Shown piece by piece: positions 31,853 to 34,923 of a DNA stretch of 34,923 bases (the stretch's first letter is position 1; each line of letters opens with the position of its first letter). The notes beneath the pieces are model-generated. The model worked only from the letters and a program-made list of their open reading frames with translations. It was not told the origin of the DNA and ran no database searches. The stretch is from positions 1 to 34,923 of the forward strand of contig LUZK01000001.1 in assembly GCA_001603595.1 (NCBI GenBank), written 5' to 3'. The translations under genes were made by a program, and so were the position numbers. Origin of the DNA: Bacteroidales bacterium Bact_19. GTDB lineage: Bacteria; Bacteroidota; Bacteroidia; Bacteroidales; ML635J-15.

Positions 31853-34800
31853 ATGAAAAAGTTTTTTACATTTTTTTCGATTATTATTTTTACGATTGTC
31901 CTTAATGCACAAAATGTTGACCCGAATGAATTTGCTGAACAAACAATTCAAGACAGGCAGGAGTTTTATTTTAAATTTGAGTGCGATTCAATTCTTTTAT
32001 TGAGGGAACTTTCCCAGAACATTTCCATTGACAAGGTTCAAGGAAAAACAGTTTTTGCTTATGCAAATCCTGAGGAATGGGAATATTTTAAAACAAAAAA
32101 TTTAAAATTCGAGCCGGTATGGGATTATTATTTTGCTCCCAAATCAATTGTTATGGCAACAACTGTTGCCCAAATGGCAAATTGGGACAGATATCCAACA
32201 TATGACGTTTATCTTCAAATGCTGGATAATTTTGCTGCTAATTATCCTTCGCTTTGTAAGGTTGAACTTATTGGTAATTCTGTTAATGGAAAACCTATTA
32301 AATGTCTTGTAATTTCTGACAATGTAAATAATGATGAAGATGAACCTTCGTTTTGGTGGAGTGGTACCATGCATGGTGATGAAACAACCGGTTGGATTTT
32401 ATTACTTAGATTAGCAGATTATTTACTTTCAAATTATGGAACAGATACTCAAGTTACCAACCTGGTTAATAATATTAAAATTTATATCAATCCTCTTGCA
32501 AATCCTGATGGAACATTTTACGGATCCAGCACTTATACAAGTATTGCGAATGCACGTAGAAATAATCAAAATAACGTTGATTTAAACAGAAATTTTCCTA
32601 AAGTGCTAGGTGGTACTGTTGATAATCAACCTGAAATTCAAATTATGATGAATTATGTAGCTGGAAAACAATTTGTTATGTCAGCTAATACTCATGGTGG
32701 AATTGAACTTATAAATTATCCATGGGATTGCTGGAGAACTGTTGAAAATGCACATCCGGATGATAATTGGTGGTATTATGTTTCAACTGTTTATGTAAAT
32801 AATGTTAGAGCCAACAGCCCATCTTCTTATTTCGACGGTCCAGGACTGATGTACGACGGTTCTTATAATTATACAGGAATCACTCAAGGTGCGGACTGGT
32901 ATTATGCTTATGGTTCGAGACAAGATTGGATGAACTATTTTGCTTATATCAAGGAAGTTACTCTGGAACTTTCAGATACAAAAAAATTGGATGTAGAATA
33001 TCTTAATGCTCACTGGACTTATAACAAGCAAGCAATGTTAGATTACATGGAACAAGTTCTTTACGGTTTCAGAGGAATTGTTACCGATGCTTGTACAGGG
33101 CAACCTTTAAGTGGGGTTAAGGTCGAAATTGTAGGACATGATAAAGATAATTCTCATGTATTTTCTTTTGCTCCGGTTGGTAATTACCATCGTCCGATTT
33201 ATGCGGGAACCTATGATGTAACGTTTTCTAAATCAGGATACCAATCTGTTACATATACCGTAACTGTTCAAAATAATCAAAGTACAAGATTGGATGTTCA
33301 ATTGTATCCAACCGGTGTTGCTACACCTAATTTTACTGCTTCTCAAGTTAATGTGCCCATTGGTACTAACGTTACTTTCACTGACCAATCTTCGGGAGGA
33401 ACGGTTTCCAGTAGATTATGGACATTTAATGGTGGAAATCCTTCTACAAGTACAAATCAAAATCCTGTAGTTAATTATGCAAATCCCGGAAATTATAATG
33501 TTAATCTTCAAATTGTTAGCAATGGATGTACACGTGATGAATTAAAAGAAAACTATATTCATGTATATATTCCGGGAGCTCCTGTAGCAAATTTTCAAGC
33601 AAATAAAACTTTTACATGTGATGGAATTATTCAATTTACAGACTTATCTCAGGATGCAATTTCATATTTGTGGAACTTTGGCGATGGAAATACCTCTACA
33701 GAGGAAAATCCGCAACATACTTATTCTTCTGATGGAGTTTATACTGTTTCTCTAACTGTTACTAATGCAAATGGTTCAGATACAAAAACTATTACTGACT
33801 ATATTATTGTAGATCTAGTTGAAAGCCCTGTAACACAAGGTGCAGAATCATGTGGTGCAGCAACATTAACTTTGACGGCTTCAGGTGGAGATATATTACA
33901 ATGGTACGATGCTCCCACAGGCGGAAATCTTTTATATACCGGTACTACATTGACCCAAAACTTCACCCAACCCACAACTTATTACGTACAATCCGGATAT
34001 AGCGAAGCAATTTACGATGCCGGAAATACTCAAATAAATACAAATGGCAGCAATCATACTGCTTCAAATGCTTATTATTTACTTTTCGATGCATATAAAC
34101 CATTCAAACTTGTTTCTGTACAAGTAAATTCCGGTACTGCAGGAAGTAGAATTATTGAATTGCGTAATAGTAGTGATCAAGTTTTACAAACGATTACCGT
34201 AAATCTTACAACAGGGATTAATACTGTTAATTTGAATTGGGATATACCTCAAGGATCGAATTACCGATTAAAATGTGGGACATCAACTCCTAATTTGTGG
34301 CGGAATAACACAGGAACTAACTTTCCATATACTTTACCCGGAGTGTTGTCAATTACAGGTACAAACGCAGGAGATCCTAATTATTACTACTATTTTTACA
34401 ATTGGAAGGTTTTATATGGAGATGAATGTGTAAGTGTAAGAACTCCTGTTATTGCAACAATACATGAAGTTCCCGGAGCTGTCACTGTCAGCGGTGGTGG
34501 TTCTCAGTGTGGCGGTAGTATGACTCTAACGGCAACCGGTGGTACTGGCGGAACAATTTATTGGCAAGGAACTACTTCAAACGGAACTAGTACTACAACT
34601 CCTTCTACGTCTCAAACAGTTTCTGCAAGCGGTACATATTATTTTAGAGCACTCGCTGGATCATCATGCTGGGGACCACAAGGGTCTGCTACGGTTACAA
34701 TTAATCCTGTTCCTGGAGATGTAACTGTGAGCGGCGGTGGTACTCAATGTGGTGGCAGTATGACTCTCACAGCTACCGGTGGTACAGGTGGAACGATTTA

Positions 34801-34923
34801 TTGGCAAGGAACAACTTCAAACGGAACTAGTACCACAACTCCTTCCACATCGCAAACAGTTTCTGCAAGTGGCACATATTATTTCAGAGCAAGATCAAAC
34901 GAAGGGTGTTGGGGAAATCAAGG
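31853..34923 (+). CDS. Second M14 zinc carboxypeptidase with PKD and Ig-like repeats, 3' end outside the window
   Basis: Reading from ATG 31853, 7 bases after the previous stop, the frame stays open for 1023 codons to the window end, so the product is incomplete. A signal peptide opens it (MKKFFTFFSIIIFTIVLNAQ). The M14 site is intact: His174 and Glu177 (TMHGDE), the NRNFP motif, His281 (NTHGG) and Glu372 (EVTLEL). A regulatory-like domain follows at about 33070-33310, then two PKD domains near 33324-33565 and 33586-33800. Next are an Ig-like segment, the same beta module as in the paralogue (~33990-34425), and Ig_7-type repeats of 240 bp. A T9SS sorting domain would be expected beyond the window, by analogy with the paralogue, but is not seen. 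The repeat-bearing end is less A/T-rich than the window average. Confidence 0.92.
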   Translation, partial: MKKFFTFFSIIIFTIVLNAQNVDPNEFAEQTIQDRQEFYFKFECDSILLLRELSQNISIDKVQGKTVFAYANPEEWEYFKTKNLKFEPVWDYYFAPKSIVMATTVAQMANWDRYPTYDVYLQMLDNFAANYPSLCKVELIGNSVNGKPIKCLVISDNVNNDEDEPSFWWSGTMHGDETTGWILLLRLADYLLSNYGTDTQVTNLVNNIKIYINPLANPDGTFYGSSTYTSIANARRNNQNNVDLNRNFPKVLGGTVDNQPEIQIMMNYVAGKQFVMSANTHGGIELINYPWDCWRTVENAHPDDNWWYYVSTVYVNNVRANSPSSYFDGPGLMYDGSYNYTGITQGADWYYAYGSRQDWMNYFAYIKEVTLELSDTKKLDVEYLNAHWTYNKQAMLDYMEQVLYGFRGIVTDACTGQPLSGVKVEIVGHDKDNSHVFSFAPVGNYHRPIYAGTYDVTFSKSGYQSVTYTVTVQNNQSTRLDVQLYPTGVATPNFTASQVNVPIGTNVTFTDQSSGGTVSSRLWTFNGGNPSTSTNQNPVVNYANPGNYNVNLQIVSNGCTRDELKENYIHVYIPGAPVANFQANKTFTCDGIIQFTDLSQDAISYLWNFGDGNTSTEENPQHTYSSDGVYTVSLTVTNANGSDTKTITDYIIVDLVESPVTQGAESCGAATLTLTASGGDILQWYDAPTGGNLLYTGTTLTQNFTQPTTYYVQSGYSEAIYDAGNTQINTNGSNHTASNAYYLLFDAYKPFKLVSVQVNSGTAGSRIIELRNSSDQVLQTITVNLTTGINTVNLNWDIPQGSNYRLKCGTSTPNLWRNNTGTNFPYTLPGVLSITGTNAGDPNYYYYFYNWKVLYGDECVSVRTPVIATIHEVPGAVTVSGGGSQCGGSMTLTATGGTGGTIYWQGTTSNGTSTTTPSTSQTVSASGTYYFRALAGSSCWGPQGSATVTINPVPGDVTVSGGGTQCGGSMTLTATGGTGGTIYWQGTTSNGTSTTTPSTSQTVSASGTYYFRARSNEGCWGNQ
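33990..34425 (+). other. Unnamed beta-rich module inside the second M14 protein
   Basis: Contains YYLLFDAYKPFKLVSVQV, a GSRIIELRNSS strand, TVNLNWDIPQG, and YYYYFYNWKV before returning to Ig-like sequence. It aligns end to end with the module in the upstream paralogue, so both inherited it from the ancestor. Confidence 0.6.
34472..34923 (+). repeat. 240-bp (80-residue) tandem repeat of Ig_7-like domains
   Basis: Unit one spans about 34472-34711 and unit two about 34712 to the window edge, where it is cut. Each starts PGxVTVSGGGxQCGGSMTL and ends near GSATVTINPVP. Over the 48 codons from TGT 34508 (and TGT 34748) the protein is identical while 16 third positions differ. These Ig-like repeats act as spacers or carbohydrate/protein contacts in exported Bacteroidota proteins. 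Confidence 0.88.

Noticed and set aside
34539-34724. Plus-strand ORF in another frame of the Ig-like repeat
   Set aside because: The real frame from ATG 31853 is open through this region and encodes a recognisable repeat domain.
34472-34923. CRISPR-like or phage repeat array
   Set aside because: The periodicity is 240 bp and coding, with no short direct repeats separated by unique spacers.
1-34923. tRNA, rRNA or SRP RNA genes
   Set aside because: I looked through the intergenic stretches and found no cloverleaf-like or rRNA-like sequence. A covariance-model scan would settle it.

Overview
The window looks like a chromosomal segment of an AT-rich member of the Bacteroidota, probably an uncultured Bacteroidales-like lineage. 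The evidence is: type IX secretion (T9SS) sorting domains at two protein C-termini, an S46 dipeptidyl-peptidase, the DUF2520-KdsC-UbiA-Maf gene cluster, a six-domain ribosomal protein S1, -7 boxes of the form TAnnTTTG, and start codons preceded by A/T-rich sequence rather than Shine-Dalgarno sites. Most of the window is ordinary core genome in short operons. The accessory-looking parts are one decayed insertion sequence and a pair of large secreted peptidases at the right end.

Layout. 1-396 is the tail of a T9SS-exported protein, closed by a bidirectional terminator. 463-3615 (minus) holds a metallo-beta-lactamase-fold hydrolase, a DUF819 membrane protein and a secreted C1-family (bleomycin-hydrolase-like) peptidase. 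3690-8103 (plus) is a tight three-gene operon: an RsmI-like methylase, an unusual FMN_bind / membrane iron-sulfur / nitroreductase fusion, and an LtaS/MdoB-type membrane sulfatase-fold transferase. 8137-11115 (minus) carries murB, a small exported protein, L-asparaginase I and a small HPt-like protein. rpsA (11362-13284) has a good promoter and terminator. It is followed by an IS1595-type transposase broken by an in-frame TAG and by loss of catalytic residues. A phosphoglucomutase/phosphomannomutase gene and yqgE diverge from a 460-bp intergenic region. That region contains what looks like a complete, unannotated ~90-nt minus-strand transcription unit: a -7 box, a pyrimidine-rich body and a perfect 12-bp terminator hairpin.

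Then come divIC/ftsB, a flavodoxin-fold oxidoreductase, and a packed metallophosphoesterase-AlbA_2-Nudix operon. After these are rocD (ornithine aminotransferase), ffh plus folD, and a minus-strand cluster of DUF2520, KdsC, UbiA, Maf and an S46 peptidase whose specificity residue is the DPP11-type Arg. The last 6 kb encode two tandem paralogous M14 zinc carboxypeptidases with PKD and Ig-like modules. The second runs off the window.

The secreted and periplasmic peptidases (C1, S46/DPP11-like, two M14), together with asparaginase and ornithine aminotransferase, suggest an organism that digests external protein and ferments or respires amino acids. The features most worth following up are the candidate small RNA at about 15977-16066, the predicted extracytoplasmic nitroreductase fusion, the unnamed beta-rich module shared by the two M14 proteins, and the 240-bp Ig-like tandem repeat whose 48-codon core differs only at synonymous sites.
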